DNA of 64,000 nt from Pseudomonas putida (GCF_001941965.1 NZ_MKZO01000036.1:124001-188000); one strand, 5' to 3'; counted from the first letter of the stretch, positions 11,107 through 19,914 are shown. Numbers and translations are program-made. Notes: generated by a model not told the origin, from the letters alone.

Positions 11107-11553
11107 TTAGGCTGCTACGACGACCACGCGTACGGTGGCTTCGACGTCGCTGTGCAGGTGCACGGCTACGTCGTATTCGCCAACCTGACGGATGGTGCCG
11201 TTCGGCAGACGAACTTCAGCCTTGGCCACTTCAACGCCGGAGGCGGTCAGGGCGTCAGCGATGTCGTGGGTGCCGATCGAACCGAACAGTTTGCCTTCAT
11301 CGCCCGCGGTAGCGGTGATGGTGACTTCCAGTTCAGCCAGTTGGGCTGCACGGCTTTCAGCCGAAGTTTTCTTGTCGGCAGCTGCTTTTTCCAGCTCGGC
11401 GCGACGCTCTTCGAACGCAGCCAGGTTGGCAGCGTTAGCGACGGTGGCCTTGCCGAATGGCAGCAGGAAGTTACGACCGTAACCAGCCTTGACTTTAACT
11501 TTGTCGCCCAGGTTGCCCAGGTTGGCGACTTTTTCCAGCAGGATCAGTTCCAT
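11107..11553 (-). CDS. rplI: 50S ribosomal protein bL9
   Basis: 148 residues, standard for bL9. It opens MELILLEKVANLGNLGDKV, has the GYGRNFLLPFGKA signature of the N-terminal rRNA-binding domain, a long connecting helix rich in Ala/Glu/Lys, and a C-terminal domain ending VRVVVVAA. It binds 23S rRNA near the L1 stalk. It is the last gene of the rpsF-rpsR-DUF2232-rplI operon and starts about 21 bases after the membrane-protein gene. Confidence 0.98.
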   Translation of the reverse strand: MELILLEKVANLGNLGDKVKVKAGYGRNFLLPFGKATVANAANLAAFEERRAELEKAAADKKTSAESRAAQLAELEVTITATAGDEGKLFGSIGTHDIADALTASGVEVAKAEVRLPNGTIRQVGEYDVAVHLHSDVEATVRVVVVAA

Positions 11554-11574
11554 TTGGTATAAACCTCTTAACTT

Positions 11575-12471
11575 TTAACCTTCACCGTTCGCGGAGCCGT
11601 TACCGGCGTCCTTGGACGCCCCGCGTCCGCGAAAATCAATCAGGCTGTCGACAATGGCCAGGACCACGAGCAACGGATAAATCAGCTGCATGAACAGCAG
11701 CAGCGTTACGTACAACCCGACCAGCCAGAACCTGGCCAGTCGCTTCTGCGCCACCAGGCCGTGAATCACGGCCAGTCCGGCGAAGACCAGCGGCACGGTG
11801 CACAGCGGTGTCAGCATGCCCAGCTGGGTACCGAAATTCGGACCCACCAGCATCAACACCAGCAGCACCAGCGCCGCCGCCAGCGGTAGTCTTACGGCAC
11901 GAAACTCGATGCCGAAGCCTCCCGGGTTATACAAGGCTGCCTGCCAGTAGCGACCCAACATCAGGGCCATCACACTGACCGCTTGCAGCAAGGCCGCAAT
12001 CAGGCCGGTAAGCACCGGTGCGATCAGCCCTTCGAGTCGGCCCCGCTCTTCTACCGACAGTTGTTGGTAGATCCCGTCGAGCATCTGCGGAAGGATCTTG
12101 GCGATCTCTTGCGCGAGGGTGTCGATCGGTTCGCGGAACACCGAACCCAGAACGGCGCCATACACCAGGCCCAGGGCGATGCTGGACAACAGCACCCGGT
12201 TCCAGGACTGCCCGGCGCGCAACAGCGCTGCCAGACCCAGCGTCCCCAGCAACACCATCAAGGTGCGCGGCTCGCCGAAGTACCACCAGGCCAACGCCGG
12301 CAGTACAGCCCAGGCAAGAACGCCGGAGGCGTCCTTGAAACCGCGCCGCAGGAACACCAGGCTCCCGGCGGCGGCACTCAACCAGAACAGCAGCGGCAAT
12401 GCCGCACAACCCACCACTACCAGAGTGGCCTGCACGCGACCGCGCATGATGAAATCAGCCAGGGCCCGCAT
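11575..12471 (-). CDS. DUF2232-type integral membrane protein of the rpsR-rplI operon
   Basis: 298-residue inner-membrane protein with about eight hydrophobic segments: around residues 15-35, 50-65, 72-85, 95-115, 150-170, 195-215, 225-245 and 255-280. The family (YybS/DUF2232) is often encoded beside ribosomal protein genes; its function is not established. Here it lies between rpsR and rplI, the position occupied in other gamma-proteobacterial operons by nothing or by priB-like genes. The C-terminal tail is short and polar (RGRGASKDAGNGSANGEG). Confidence 0.85.
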   Translation of the reverse strand: MRALADFIMRGRVQATLVVVGCAALPLLFWLSAAAGSLVFLRRGFKDASGVLAWAVLPALAWWYFGEPRTLMVLLGTLGLAALLRAGQSWNRVLLSSIALGLVYGAVLGSVFREPIDTLAQEIAKILPQMLDGIYQQLSVEERGRLEGLIAPVLTGLIAALLQAVSVMALMLGRYWQAALYNPGGFGIEFRAVRLPLAAALVLLVLMLVGPNFGTQLGMLTPLCTVPLVFAGLAVIHGLVAQKRLARFWLVGLYVTLLLFMQLIYPLLVVLAIVDSLIDFRGRGASKDAGNGSANGEG

Positions 12472-12507
12472 GCACTTTATCCTTTGCTACTTGTCGACGA
12501 CCCGGTC

Positions 12508-12738
12508 TCAGCGGCCGTGGCTGTCGGTGTAGGGCAGCAGGGCCAGGAAGCGGGCGCGCTTGATAGCGGTAGCCAGCTGACGCTGATAACGAGCTTTGGT
12601 ACCAGTGATACGGCTTGGAACGATCTTGCCGGTTTCGGATACGTAAGCTTTCAGGGTGTTGAGATCTTTGTAATCGATCTCTTTCACGTCTTCAGCAGTG
12701 AAGCGGCAGAATTTACGACGACGGAAGAAACGTGCCAT
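12508..12738 (-). CDS. rpsR: 30S ribosomal protein bS18
   Basis: 76 residues, the normal length, opening MARFFRRRKFCRF and containing the IDYKDLNTLK and PSRITGTKARYQRQLATAIKRAR signatures that contact 16S rRNA and S6. It forms the S6:S18 heterodimer on the small-subunit platform, and its partner rpsF is immediately upstream. Confidence 0.98.
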   Translation of the reverse strand: MARFFRRRKFCRFTAEDVKEIDYKDLNTLKAYVSETGKIVPSRITGTKARYQRQLATAIKRARFLALLPYTDSHGR

Positions 12739-12766
12739 GTAATAGGCTCCTCAAAAGATCCGTGGA

Positions 12767-13192
12767 TTACTCGTCAGCGTTATCGCTGTTGTCGCTGTCA
12801 TTGCTGTCGTCGCCTTCGGCGCTGTCAGCATGCTCAGGACGGTCACGACGCTCACGGCGCTCGCTGCGGTTTTCTTCAGCCTTGAGCATCTCGGACTGGC
12901 CGGTAACGGCTTCGTCGCGACGGATGACCAGGTTACGGATCACGGCATCGTTGTAGCGGAAGTTGTCTTCCAGCTCGGCCAGGGCCTTGCCGGTGCACTC
13001 AACGTTCAGCATCACGTAGTGAGCCTTGTGAACATTGTTGATTGCGTAGGCCAGTTGACGACGGCCCCAGTCTTCCAGACGGTGGATCTTGCCGCCGTCT
13101 TCTTCGATCAGCTTGGTGTAACGCTCAACCATGCCGCCGACTTGCTCGCTCTGGTCCGGGTGAACCAGGAAGATGATTTCGTAATGACGCAT
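12767..13192 (-). CDS. rpsF: 30S ribosomal protein bS6
   Basis: 141 residues. The globular domain (MRHYEIIFLVHPDQSEQV through AVIRNLVIRRDEAV) is followed by a roughly 40-residue disordered tail first basic/acidic mixed (RSERRERRDR) and then Asp/Ser/Asn-rich, ending NADE. Such tails are targets of RimK-type glutamylation in other bacteria. Preceded by AAGGAG. First gene of the S6-S18-DUF2232-L9 operon, with a candidate S6:S18 leader just upstream. Confidence 0.98.
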   Translation of the reverse strand: MRHYEIIFLVHPDQSEQVGGMVERYTKLIEEDGGKIHRLEDWGRRQLAYAINNVHKAHYVMLNVECTGKALAELEDNFRYNDAVIRNLVIRRDEAVTGQSEMLKAEENRSERRERRDRPEHADSAEGDDSNDSDNSDNADE

Positions 13193-13213
13193 GAATGCTC
13201 CTTACGGGTTGTA

Positions 13214-13236
13214 GTCTGCCGACAATGCGGTCAGAC
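13214..13236 (-). promoter_or_regulatory. Candidate S6:S18 autoregulatory leader of the rpsF operon
   Basis: In the mRNA, GTCTG and CAGAC form a stem enclosing ACCG-CATTGT-CGG, with the first CCG able to act as the conserved CCG bulge bound by the S6:S18 complex in known leaders. It lies 21 bases upstream of the rpsF ATG. The assignment rests on stem plus CCG placement only. Confidence 0.45.
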
Positions 13237-13365
13237 AAGGAGTGAATGACACTGTATGTCTTGTCCTGAACCAGGCACGCATGCCCGGGACAAGGCGCGC
13301 AATTGTAGAGAAGCGCGGTGGGACAAGCAAGGTGATTGGTGAAATATTGAGCAATGCCCCTAAAA

Positions 13366-13438
13366 GCATCGCTGGCAAGCCAGCTCCCACAGGGTCAGCG
13401 TTGCACGCGATCCTGTGGGAGCTGGCTTGCCAGCGATT
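13366..13438. repeat. REPIN between rlmB and rpsF
   Basis: GCATCGCTGGCAAGCCAGC and its inverse separated by about 25 bases, immediately downstream of the rlmB stop. Confidence 0.9.
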
Positions 13439-13449
13439 GGGTCCACCAA

Positions 13450-14196
13450 TTACTTGCTGACGGAACGCTGCCGCACAACCTCGAACAGACAAACCCCGGT
13501 AGCCACCGAGACGTTCAGGCTGCTGACGCTCCCCGCCATCGGCAATTTCACCAGGAAATCGCAGTGCTCGCGGGTCAGGCGGCGCATGCCCTTGCCTTCG
13601 GCGCCCATGACCAGCACGGTCGGCCCGGTCATGTCCTGCTGGTACAGCTCCTGCTCGGCCTCGCCGGCAGTACCGACCACCCACAGGCCACGCTGCTGCA
13701 GCTTTTCCAGGGTCCGCGACAGGTTGGTCACGGCCACCAGAGGGATGACCTCGGCGGCGCCGCAGGCGACTTTACGCACCGCAGCGGTGAGGGTCGCCGA
13801 TTTGTCCTTGGGCACGATCACCGCCAGCGCACCCGCCGCATCGGCGGTACGCAGGCAGGCCCCGAGGTTGTGCGGGTCGGTGACGCCATCCAGAACCAGC
13901 AGCAGCGGAACCTTCTCGGTGCGCTCCAGCAGTTCTTCGAGCATCGCCTCGCCCCACACCTGGCTCGGGCTGACTTCGGCCACCACGCCCTGGTGCACGC
14001 CTTCGACCCAGGCGTCCATTTCACGACGCTCGGCCTGGCCGACACTGACCCGGTACTCCGCCGCCAGCGCCAGCAGCGCCTGCAGGCGCGGCTCGCTACG
14101 GCCTTCCGACAGCCAGATCTGCTTCACCCGCTTCGGGTGAAAGCGCAACAGGGCTTCCACGGCATGCACGCCGTAGATCTTTTCCAACTGACTCAT
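13450..14196 (-). CDS. rlmB: 23S rRNA (guanosine(2251)-2'-O)-methyltransferase
   Basis: 248-residue SPOUT-class methyltransferase modifying G2251 in the peptidyl-transferase P loop. The N-terminal L30e-like substrate-binding domain (YGVHAVEALL) precedes the trefoil-knot domain. The SPOUT motifs are LLVLDGVTDPHNLGACLRTA, VMGAEGKGMRRL and PMAGSVSSLNVSVATG. The start overlaps the rnr stop by 4 bases (ATGA), so both are co-translated; coupling of rnr and rlmB is the usual gamma-proteobacterial arrangement. Confidence 0.97.
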   Translation of the reverse strand: MSQLEKIYGVHAVEALLRFHPKRVKQIWLSEGRSEPRLQALLALAAEYRVSVGQAERREMDAWVEGVHQGVVAEVSPSQVWGEAMLEELLERTEKVPLLLVLDGVTDPHNLGACLRTADAAGALAVIVPKDKSATLTAAVRKVACGAAEVIPLVAVTNLSRTLEKLQQRGLWVVGTAGEAEQELYQQDMTGPTVLVMGAEGKGMRRLTREHCDFLVKLPMAGSVSSLNVSVATGVCLFEVVRQRSVSK

Positions 14197-16823
14197 GACT
14201 TGCCTTTCGGTTTACGCGAAGTGGAACCGGACTTGGGCGGCCCCTTGCGGTGTTTGCTCTTCTCCGGCTTGCCCGACGAGGACTTGCCCGCCGGCTTGCC
14301 GCTGGCGTGGGCGTGCCGTGCTTCGGAAAGCAGGGCTTTCTTCATTTCCCGGCTCTTGCGCACTTCGGCGTTGTTCGTCGCGGCGTGGGAGGAGAAATAG
14401 GCTTCGGAGGTTTCGTCCTTCTTGCTGCGACGAGCCGGACGCTCTTCCTTGGCCGGAGCCGCTGCAGGCTCTGCAGCCTTGCCCTTGCCCTTGGCATTCG
14501 GGCCGACGCCGATCTTCGCAGCGGCCGCCGCTGCTGGCTCGGCCGAACGCTGCTTGCGCCCGATCGGTGCCTTGAGGGCGTTCTCGGACATTTCGAAGTC
14601 GATCTTGCGCTGCTCCAGGTCGACGCGCATCACCCGCACTTCGACGGTGTCGCCGAGGCGGAAGCTGCGCCCGGTGCGCTCGCCGGTCAGGCGGTGGTGC
14701 ACCGGGTCGAAGTGGTAGTAATCACCCGGCAGCGCGCTGACATGGACCATGCCCTCGACATAGATGTCGGTCAGCTCGACGAACAGGCCGAAGCCGGTCA
14801 CCGCGGTGATCACACCCGGGAAGGACTCGCCGACGCGGTCCTTCATGTACTCGCACTTGAGCCAGTTGACCACGTCGCGGGTCGCCTCGTCGGCGCGCCG
14901 CTCGCTCATCGAGCACTGTTCGCCCAGTTGCTCAAGAGTGTTCTCGTCGTACGGGTAGATCCGCGCCTTGGGAATGCTCATCGCCCCGGCCCGCTTGACG
15001 TGCGGGGTTTCCTGGCGGGAACGGATCACGCTGCGAATGGCGCGGTGCACCAGCAGGTCCGGGTAACGGCGGATCGGCGAGGTGAAGTGGGTGTACGCCT
15101 CGTAGTTCAGGCCGAAGTGGCCGTTGTTCTCGGCGCTGTACACCGCCTGGCTCAGGGAGCGCAGCATCACGGTCTGGATCAGGTGGAAGTCCGGGCGCCC
15201 GGCGATGCTCGCCAGCAGGGCCTGGTAATCCTTCGGCGACGGGTCCTTGCCTTTATGCAGCGACAGACCCAGCTCGCCGAGGAAGGCGCGCAGTTTTTCC
15301 AGGCGCTCCGGCGGCGGACCGTCGTGGACCCGGTACAAGGCCGGAACCTCATGCTTCTTGAGGAATTCGGCAGTGGCCACGTTGGCCGCCAGCATGCATT
15401 CCTCGATCAGCTTGTGCGCGTCGTTGCGCACGGTCGGGCGGATTTCCGCGATCTTGCGCTCGGCGCCGAAGATGATGCGGGTTTCCTGGGTCTCGAAGTC
15501 GATCGCGCCACGGGTGTGACGGGCATCGAGCAGCACCTTGTACAGCGCATAGAGCTGTTTCAGGTGCGGCAGCACTTCGCTGTATTCCTCGCGCAGGGCA
15601 CGGCCTTCGCGGGTGCGGGCGTGCTCGAGCATGCTGCTGACCTTGTTGTAGGTCAGGCGCGCATGGGAGTGGATCACCGCTTCATAGAACTGGTAGTCGA
15701 CCATCTGGCCAGACTTGTTCATGGTCATTTCGCAGACCATGGCCAGGCGATCGACGTGCGGGTTCAGCGAGCACAGGCCGTTGGACAGCTCCTCCGGCAG
15801 CATCGGGATCACCCGCTCGGGGAAGTACACCGAGTTGCCGCGGACCTGGGCTTCGGCGTCCAGCGCCGAACCGAGACGGACATAGCTGGAAACGTCGGCG
15901 ATGGCCACGTACAGGCGCCAGCCACCGGAGAACAGGCGCAGCTTGCCGAGGCTTTCGCAGTAGACGGCGTCGTCGAAGTCGCGGGCGTCTTCACCGTCGA
16001 TGGTGACGAACGGCAGGTGGCGCAGGTCGATGCGCTTTTCCTTGTCCTTCTCTTCCACGTCCGGCTTGAGCTTGCGGGCTTCCTTGATGACCGCTTCGGG
16101 CCATACATGAGGGATGTCGTAGCTGCGCAGCGCCACGTCGATTTCCATGCCCGGCGCCATGTAGTTGCCGATCACTTCGATCACATCGCCTTGCGGCTGG
16201 AAGCGCGGGGTCGGCCAATGGGTGATCTTCACCTCGACGAACTGGCCGATCTTGGCCCCGGCGTTGCGGCCCGAGGTCACCAGCACTTCCTGCTGGATCT
16301 TCGGGTTGTCGGCGGTGACGAAGCCGATGCCGCCTTCCTCGAAGTAGCGGCCGACGATGCTTTCGTGGGCGCGGGAGATGATTTCCACCAGCACGCCTTC
16401 ACGGCGGCCACGCCGGTCGACACCGGAGACCCGGGCCAGGGCGCGGTCGCCGTCGAACACCAGGCGCATCTGCGACGGGCTGAGGAACAGGTCCTCGGTG
16501 CCATCATCCGGGATCAGGAAACCGAAACCATCGCGGTGGCCGGAAACGCGGCCGAGGATCAGGTCCAGCTTGTCCACCGGGGCATAGGTGCCACGCCGGG
16601 TGTAGATCAGCTGACCGTCGCGCTCCATCGCCCGCAGGCGGCGGCGCAGGGCCTCGATCTGATCCTCGGTGTGCAAACCGAATTCCTCAACCAGTTGCTC
16701 GCGCGCAGCCGGCGAGCCTCGTTCGGCGAGGTGCTGGAGGATCAGCTCACGGCTAGGGATGGGGTTTTCGTATTTTTCCGCTTCACGAGCGGCCTCGGGA
16801 TCGAGGGACTGCCAATCGGCCAT
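14193..16823 (-). CDS. rnr: Ribonuclease R
   Basis: 876-residue 3'-5' exoribonuclease that degrades structured RNA and takes part in rRNA quality control. Order of parts: helix-turn-helix (residues 20-90), two cold-shock domains, RNB catalytic domain with the aspartate cluster in GEDARDFDDAVYCE, S1 domain (FPGVITAVTGFGLFVEL), and a Lys/Ala/Ser-rich basic tail from ~725 that ends RKPKGKS. Spacing to a Shine-Dalgarno (AAGGTG) is 11 bases and, oddly, CCTCCT (identical to the 16S anti-SD core) lies between it and the ATG. Upstream DNA carries a 37-bp tandem duplication. Confidence 0.97.
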   Translation of the reverse strand: MADWQSLDPEAAREAEKYENPIPSRELILQHLAERGSPAAREQLVEEFGLHTEDQIEALRRRLRAMERDGQLIYTRRGTYAPVDKLDLILGRVSGHRDGFGFLIPDDGTEDLFLSPSQMRLVFDGDRALARVSGVDRRGRREGVLVEIISRAHESIVGRYFEEGGIGFVTADNPKIQQEVLVTSGRNAGAKIGQFVEVKITHWPTPRFQPQGDVIEVIGNYMAPGMEIDVALRSYDIPHVWPEAVIKEARKLKPDVEEKDKEKRIDLRHLPFVTIDGEDARDFDDAVYCESLGKLRLFSGGWRLYVAIADVSSYVRLGSALDAEAQVRGNSVYFPERVIPMLPEELSNGLCSLNPHVDRLAMVCEMTMNKSGQMVDYQFYEAVIHSHARLTYNKVSSMLEHARTREGRALREEYSEVLPHLKQLYALYKVLLDARHTRGAIDFETQETRIIFGAERKIAEIRPTVRNDAHKLIEECMLAANVATAEFLKKHEVPALYRVHDGPPPERLEKLRAFLGELGLSLHKGKDPSPKDYQALLASIAGRPDFHLIQTVMLRSLSQAVYSAENNGHFGLNYEAYTHFTSPIRRYPDLLVHRAIRSVIRSRQETPHVKRAGAMSIPKARIYPYDENTLEQLGEQCSMSERRADEATRDVVNWLKCEYMKDRVGESFPGVITAVTGFGLFVELTDIYVEGMVHVSALPGDYYHFDPVHHRLTGERTGRSFRLGDTVEVRVMRVDLEQRKIDFEMSENALKAPIGRKQRSAEPAAAAAAKIGVGPNAKGKGKAAEPAAAPAKEERPARRSKKDETSEAYFSSHAATNNAEVRKSREMKKALLSEARHAHASGKPAGKSSSGKPEKSKHRKGPPKSGSTSRKPKGKS

Positions 16824-16840
16824 TAGGAGGGGTTCACCTT

Positions 16841-16914
16841 GTCTATATAAGGGTTAGTTTGGCATAGCCGTATTGAAGTCTATATAAGGGTTAGTTTGGC
16901 ATAGCCGTATTGAA
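16841..16914. repeat. Perfect 37-bp tandem direct repeat upstream of rnr
   Basis: Two identical abutting units (16841-16877 and 16878-16914), each starting GTCTATATAAGGGTTAGTTT and ending GCCGTATTGAA. The TATATA tracts fall in the region expected to hold the rnr promoter, 18-90 bases upstream of its start. A recent duplication is the simplest reading. Confidence 0.95.
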
Positions 16915-17023
16915 ACCGGAAATTTCAACCTTGGACAGCCCCGCCCGGGGCGGCCTGTAAACGGGTTCTGTGCATCGGTCGATCAACGGCTTGAATTTTT
17001 TAAGATTTTTTTCGAACGGGGGG

Positions 17024-17052
17024 TTTACAGCCCCTGGGGCCGTCCGTATAGT
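17024..17052 (+). promoter_or_regulatory. Sigma-70 promoter for the tRNA-Leu pair
   Basis: TTTACA at 17024-17029 and TATAGT at 17047-17052 are separated by 17 bases, followed by a GTGCGC stretch. It lies about 84 bases upstream of the first tRNA-Leu, the right orientation and distance for a stable-RNA promoter. Confidence 0.75.
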
Positions 17053-17135
17053 GCGCACCACAGCGACGGACACCGTCGTTATAGTTGAGAAGCGGCACGA
17101 TGTAAAACACTACGTCGAAGCGCAATCAGCGAAAT

Positions 17136-17222
17136 GCCCAGATGGTGAAATTGGTAGACACGCCAGCTTCAGGTGCTGGTGACCTTACGGTCGTGGAAGT
17201 TCGAGTCTTCTTCTGGGCACCA
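17136..17222 (+). tRNA. tRNA-Leu (anticodon CAG), copy 1
   Basis: 87 nt including an encoded CCA. Acceptor GCCCAGA pairs with TCTGGGC, the D-loop has TGGTAGACAC, the anticodon stem CCAGC/GCTGG holds loop TTCAGGT giving anticodon CAG (reads CUG), the long variable arm is typical of type II tRNA, and the T arm is GTTCGAGTC. It is identical to the second copy. Confidence 0.97.
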
Positions 17223-17304
17223 ATTTCAAATTTCAGATAACGCACTGCGTATCTGGAATTTACGCGACACGCTACACCGCTTTTGTTTCAAATGCTGCAC
17301 ATTT

Positions 17305-17391
17305 GCCCAGATGGTGAAATTGGTAGACACGCCAGCTTCAGGTGCTGGTGACCTTACGGTCGTGGAAGTTCGAGTCTTCTTCTGGGCACCA
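17305..17391 (+). tRNA. tRNA-Leu (anticodon CAG), copy 2
   Basis: Identical to the first copy through its 87 nt, including CCA, and separated from it by 82 bases of unique DNA. The pair is expected to be transcribed together. It marks the boundary between the conserved rnr side and the accessory block to its right. Confidence 0.97.
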
Positions 17392-17403
17392 TATTTCTAA
17401 AGA

Positions 17404-17426
17404 AACCCGCGAAAGCGGGTTTTTTT
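17404..17426 (+). terminator. Rho-independent terminator after the tRNA-Leu pair
   Basis: AACCCGC-GAAA-GCGGGTT followed by TTTTTT, 12 bases after the second tRNA. It can also act in part on the minus strand for the Slam gene. Confidence 0.92.
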
Positions 17427-17478
17427 ATGCCTGTGATTCAGGAATCAGGTGCCAGGAAAGGGCTTTCGCCCTGCCCTC

Positions 17479-18972
17479 CTAGAAAGTCTTCTCGAACTTC
17501 AACGCCACCTCGGTCTGCCGGTACGAGTAAGCCCAGTCGATGGTGCTATCCATGACCGTGCGCTTGGCATACAGGCTCGGCACGATGCCAGCGAAAGCCA
17601 GGCGCGGCATGCCCAGGTTGGCGATGTAGATCTGCTGGCGATCCTTGCGCAGGCCGCCGAGGAAAGCGTCCGGCTCATCGTAGCGCGTGCTGCGGTACAA
17701 GCCGATCAGGCTCAGGTTCACCCCCACATCGAAGCTGTGATACGCCCCGAGGCTGCCCATGTACTCGCGATTGCTCGCGGTATCAGCCTCCTGGCTACGG
17801 CGGGTGTAGGTGACCCCGCCGAACACCAGGGTTTGCGGATCAAGCAGGTAGGACAGTGAGGTGCCGACCTGACGCTCGTCATAGTCATCGAAGTAATCAC
17901 GCTGCTCGCCCTGGAAGCGGAAATGCTTGTGCTGCGCCTGCAAGCCGATCTGCAAGCGGTTGCCCAGGTTGTGCTTCCACTCACCGCGCACGCCGCTGGC
18001 CTGGTATTTGGTGTGGTGGTCGCTGTAGTAGTTCTCGAACAGCGGCGTCAGCGACACATCGTTGAGCGCGCTCTGGAAGCTGTAGCCGGCGTACAGCACG
18101 CTGGTGTTGTCGTCATACCAGGTCTCGACGTCATCCTGCTCGCTGTGCCGGTTGTAGTTGTTGCCATAACTGAGGCCCCGCACCAGCACATTGTGGTTGC
18201 CGGAGATCTGGAAACGCCGCTCGGCCGCGACGTCGTAGACCAGGCTTGAGGCGCTGATCTTTTTCGGCATCTGCCGCGTGTAGTCGAAGCAATCGAAGAA
18301 CACCGAGCAGACCTGGGTGACCGTGGTCATGCCGTTGGCCTGGTTGATATTGCTGTTGTAGCCGAAGCCCAGGGAGGCCGAGCCATGCCACTGGCGGCGC
18401 AAATCGATTGCGTTGTGATATTCGCCCAGCACGCTCAGCACCTGCTCGGGCACATCGCTGGCGGCAACTTCGCGGAACAGCGTCTCGGCCTCGCGGGTCT
18501 GGTTGTCTTCGAACAGGGTCCGCGCCAGCTCCAGGCGCGCACGCACGAAGCCCGGTTGCAGCTCGTCGGCCCGCCGCAGATGAGCGATCGCCGGCTTGTA
18601 GCGGCGCTCGCTGCGGTCGATCAGGCCCTCGGCCATTTCCACCAGCGCCGGCTCATGCCCGGGCAACTGCCGGTAGCGCTCGACGAACTGGCGCACCTTG
18701 CCCCACTGCTGCAGGTTGATGGACACATAGATCGCCGGCCCGAGGTCTTCGAGGGTGTTCTGCACGTTGTAGGTCTGCCCCTGGATGGTGATCAGCCCGT
18801 CATTGTTTTCGGCCGGGTCCGGCGCGCCCAGGTTGGCCCGCTCGCGCGCTTCGGCGCCGCGCTCGATCTTGTTCAAGAGCAGGCGGGTGTCGTCATCGTC
18901 GGCCAGCGCGGCAGTGGACAACAGGGTCGAGACACACAGCAGGGCGACGCGCACCCGCAAGGACGGCAGCAT
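17479..18972 (-). CDS. Slam-family outer-membrane exporter (surface lipoprotein assembly modulator, DUF560)
   Basis: 497 residues. A Sec signal peptide (MLPSLRVRVALLCVSTLLSTAALA), then an N-terminal TPR-like domain to ~residue 190 (LRRADELQPGFVRARLELARTLFEDNQ, TREAETLFREV), then a DUF560 beta-barrel from ~195 (WHGSASLGFGYNSNINQAN) ending in the aromatic barrel signal VALKFEKTF. Slam proteins move specific cargo with TbpB-like C-terminal barrels across the outer membrane (also called the type XI system). The adjacent cargo-like gene and TonB receptor fit this role. The start lacks a clear Shine-Dalgarno. A close alternative is a related TPR/beta-barrel porin, but the context argues for Slam. 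Confidence 0.85.
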   Translation of the reverse strand: MLPSLRVRVALLCVSTLLSTAALADDDDTRLLLNKIERGAEARERANLGAPDPAENNDGLITIQGQTYNVQNTLEDLGPAIYVSINLQQWGKVRQFVERYRQLPGHEPALVEMAEGLIDRSERRYKPAIAHLRRADELQPGFVRARLELARTLFEDNQTREAETLFREVAASDVPEQVLSVLGEYHNAIDLRRQWHGSASLGFGYNSNINQANGMTTVTQVCSVFFDCFDYTRQMPKKISASSLVYDVAAERRFQISGNHNVLVRGLSYGNNYNRHSEQDDVETWYDDNTSVLYAGYSFQSALNDVSLTPLFENYYSDHHTKYQASGVRGEWKHNLGNRLQIGLQAQHKHFRFQGEQRDYFDDYDERQVGTSLSYLLDPQTLVFGGVTYTRRSQEADTASNREYMGSLGAYHSFDVGVNLSLIGLYRSTRYDEPDAFLGGLRKDRQQIYIANLGMPRLAFAGIVPSLYAKRTVMDSTIDWAYSYRQTEVALKFEKTF

Positions 18973-19049
18973 GGTGATCGGTCCGGGACAGAAAGGAATA
19001 GGGGTCGGAAGGGAGCGCCGAAGCGCCCTCCTCCAATGACGCGTGGGTG

Positions 19050-19886
19050 TTACTGCTTGGCGCCGCCGAAGGCGACCTTGGTGGTGCTGGTGGTGTAGAT
19101 ACCCGCCAGGGCCTCGGCGTTGGCGCCGTAGAACTGACCCTGGATGTTGGTGCCGCGAGCGAAGGAGCCGTTCGAAGCGATGGTGGTACCGGCGAAGCTC
19201 AGCGAACCGACCGAACCGGTCAGGGTGCCGCTGCCGGAACCGTAGTTGGCGGTCAGCACGCCCGTGGTGACGCCAGCTCCGGTACCCGGGTTGTACTGGT
19301 TGATGCCGACCACGTTGTACTTGGCGTTGACCAGAGTAGGCATGCTGGTGGTCGGGTTTTCGCCGACGAACCAGACGGTGCGGTCAGAGCTGGACAGGTT
19401 CAGGTCGGTGCTGTTCAGCGGTTGGGTGCCGGTCTTGCGCGGCGCCCATTCACCGAAGTACACCTCGGCACCGGATACCTTGGCGATGACTTCGCCACCG
19501 AACTGCGGGTAATTCGGCAGCGGATCATCGATCTGGCGATAGGCGTAGACGTTGGTGTTGTAGGCGTAGGTATTTTTCCAGGTCTCAGAGACATTGGAGA
19601 CCACGCCGGTAATCGGGTGGGTCTGGGTGATGATCGCCGACGAGAAGCCCGAACTGGACAGTTTTGCGTTGGTCTGGGCGATCGGACCAGCGGCGAAACT
19701 TACCACTTTCGAAGTATCAGCGGTGCCACCGACGACGGTTGGCATGGCAATACCCGCGGTGTTCGCAGCGAGCATGTTGGATGCGAACGCCTGGACATAG
19801 TTGCTGGACGAACCACCAGACACGGTTGCGGCAAAACTGGTAGAAGCCATCAGTGACAATGCGGAAACAACAAAAAGCTTTTTCAT
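19050..19886 (-). CDS. Secreted hemophilin/TbpB-type Slam substrate
   Basis: 278 residues with a type I signal peptide (MKKLFVVSALSLMASTSFAA, no lipobox Cys, so it is probably released rather than lipid-anchored). The C-terminal 120 residues are Gly/Ser/Thr-rich and end with a TbpB-like barrel signature GQFYGANAEALAGIY. The N-terminal part would be the ligand-binding handle. It has no Cys and only one His (residue 90, in TQTHP), a candidate heme ligand if it is a hemophilin. A near-perfect Shine-Dalgarno (AAGGAGG) suggests high expression. Placed between the Slam gene and the TonB receptor. Whether it binds heme or another iron ligand cannot be read from sequence. Confidence 0.72.
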   Translation of the reverse strand: MKKLFVVSALSLMASTSFAATVSGGSSSNYVQAFASNMLAANTAGIAMPTVVGGTADTSKVVSFAAGPIAQTNAKLSSSGFSSAIITQTHPITGVVSNVSETWKNTYAYNTNVYAYRQIDDPLPNYPQFGGEVIAKVSGAEVYFGEWAPRKTGTQPLNSTDLNLSSSDRTVWFVGENPTTSMPTLVNAKYNVVGINQYNPGTGAGVTTGVLTANYGSGSGTLTGSVGSLSFAGTTIASNGSFARGTNIQGQFYGANAEALAGIYTTSTTKVAFGGAKQ

Positions 19887-19914
19887 GGAACCTCCTTGGA
19901 TAGTTGAAGAAACA

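Noticed and set aside
14250..16826. 858-codon plus-strand open frame opposite rnr
   Set aside because: Shadow of rnr; no domain and no ribosome site.
17136..17478. Integrative element attached at tRNA-Leu
   Set aside because: No integrase, no attL/attR copy of the tRNA 3' end other than the second full tRNA gene, and no phage genes.
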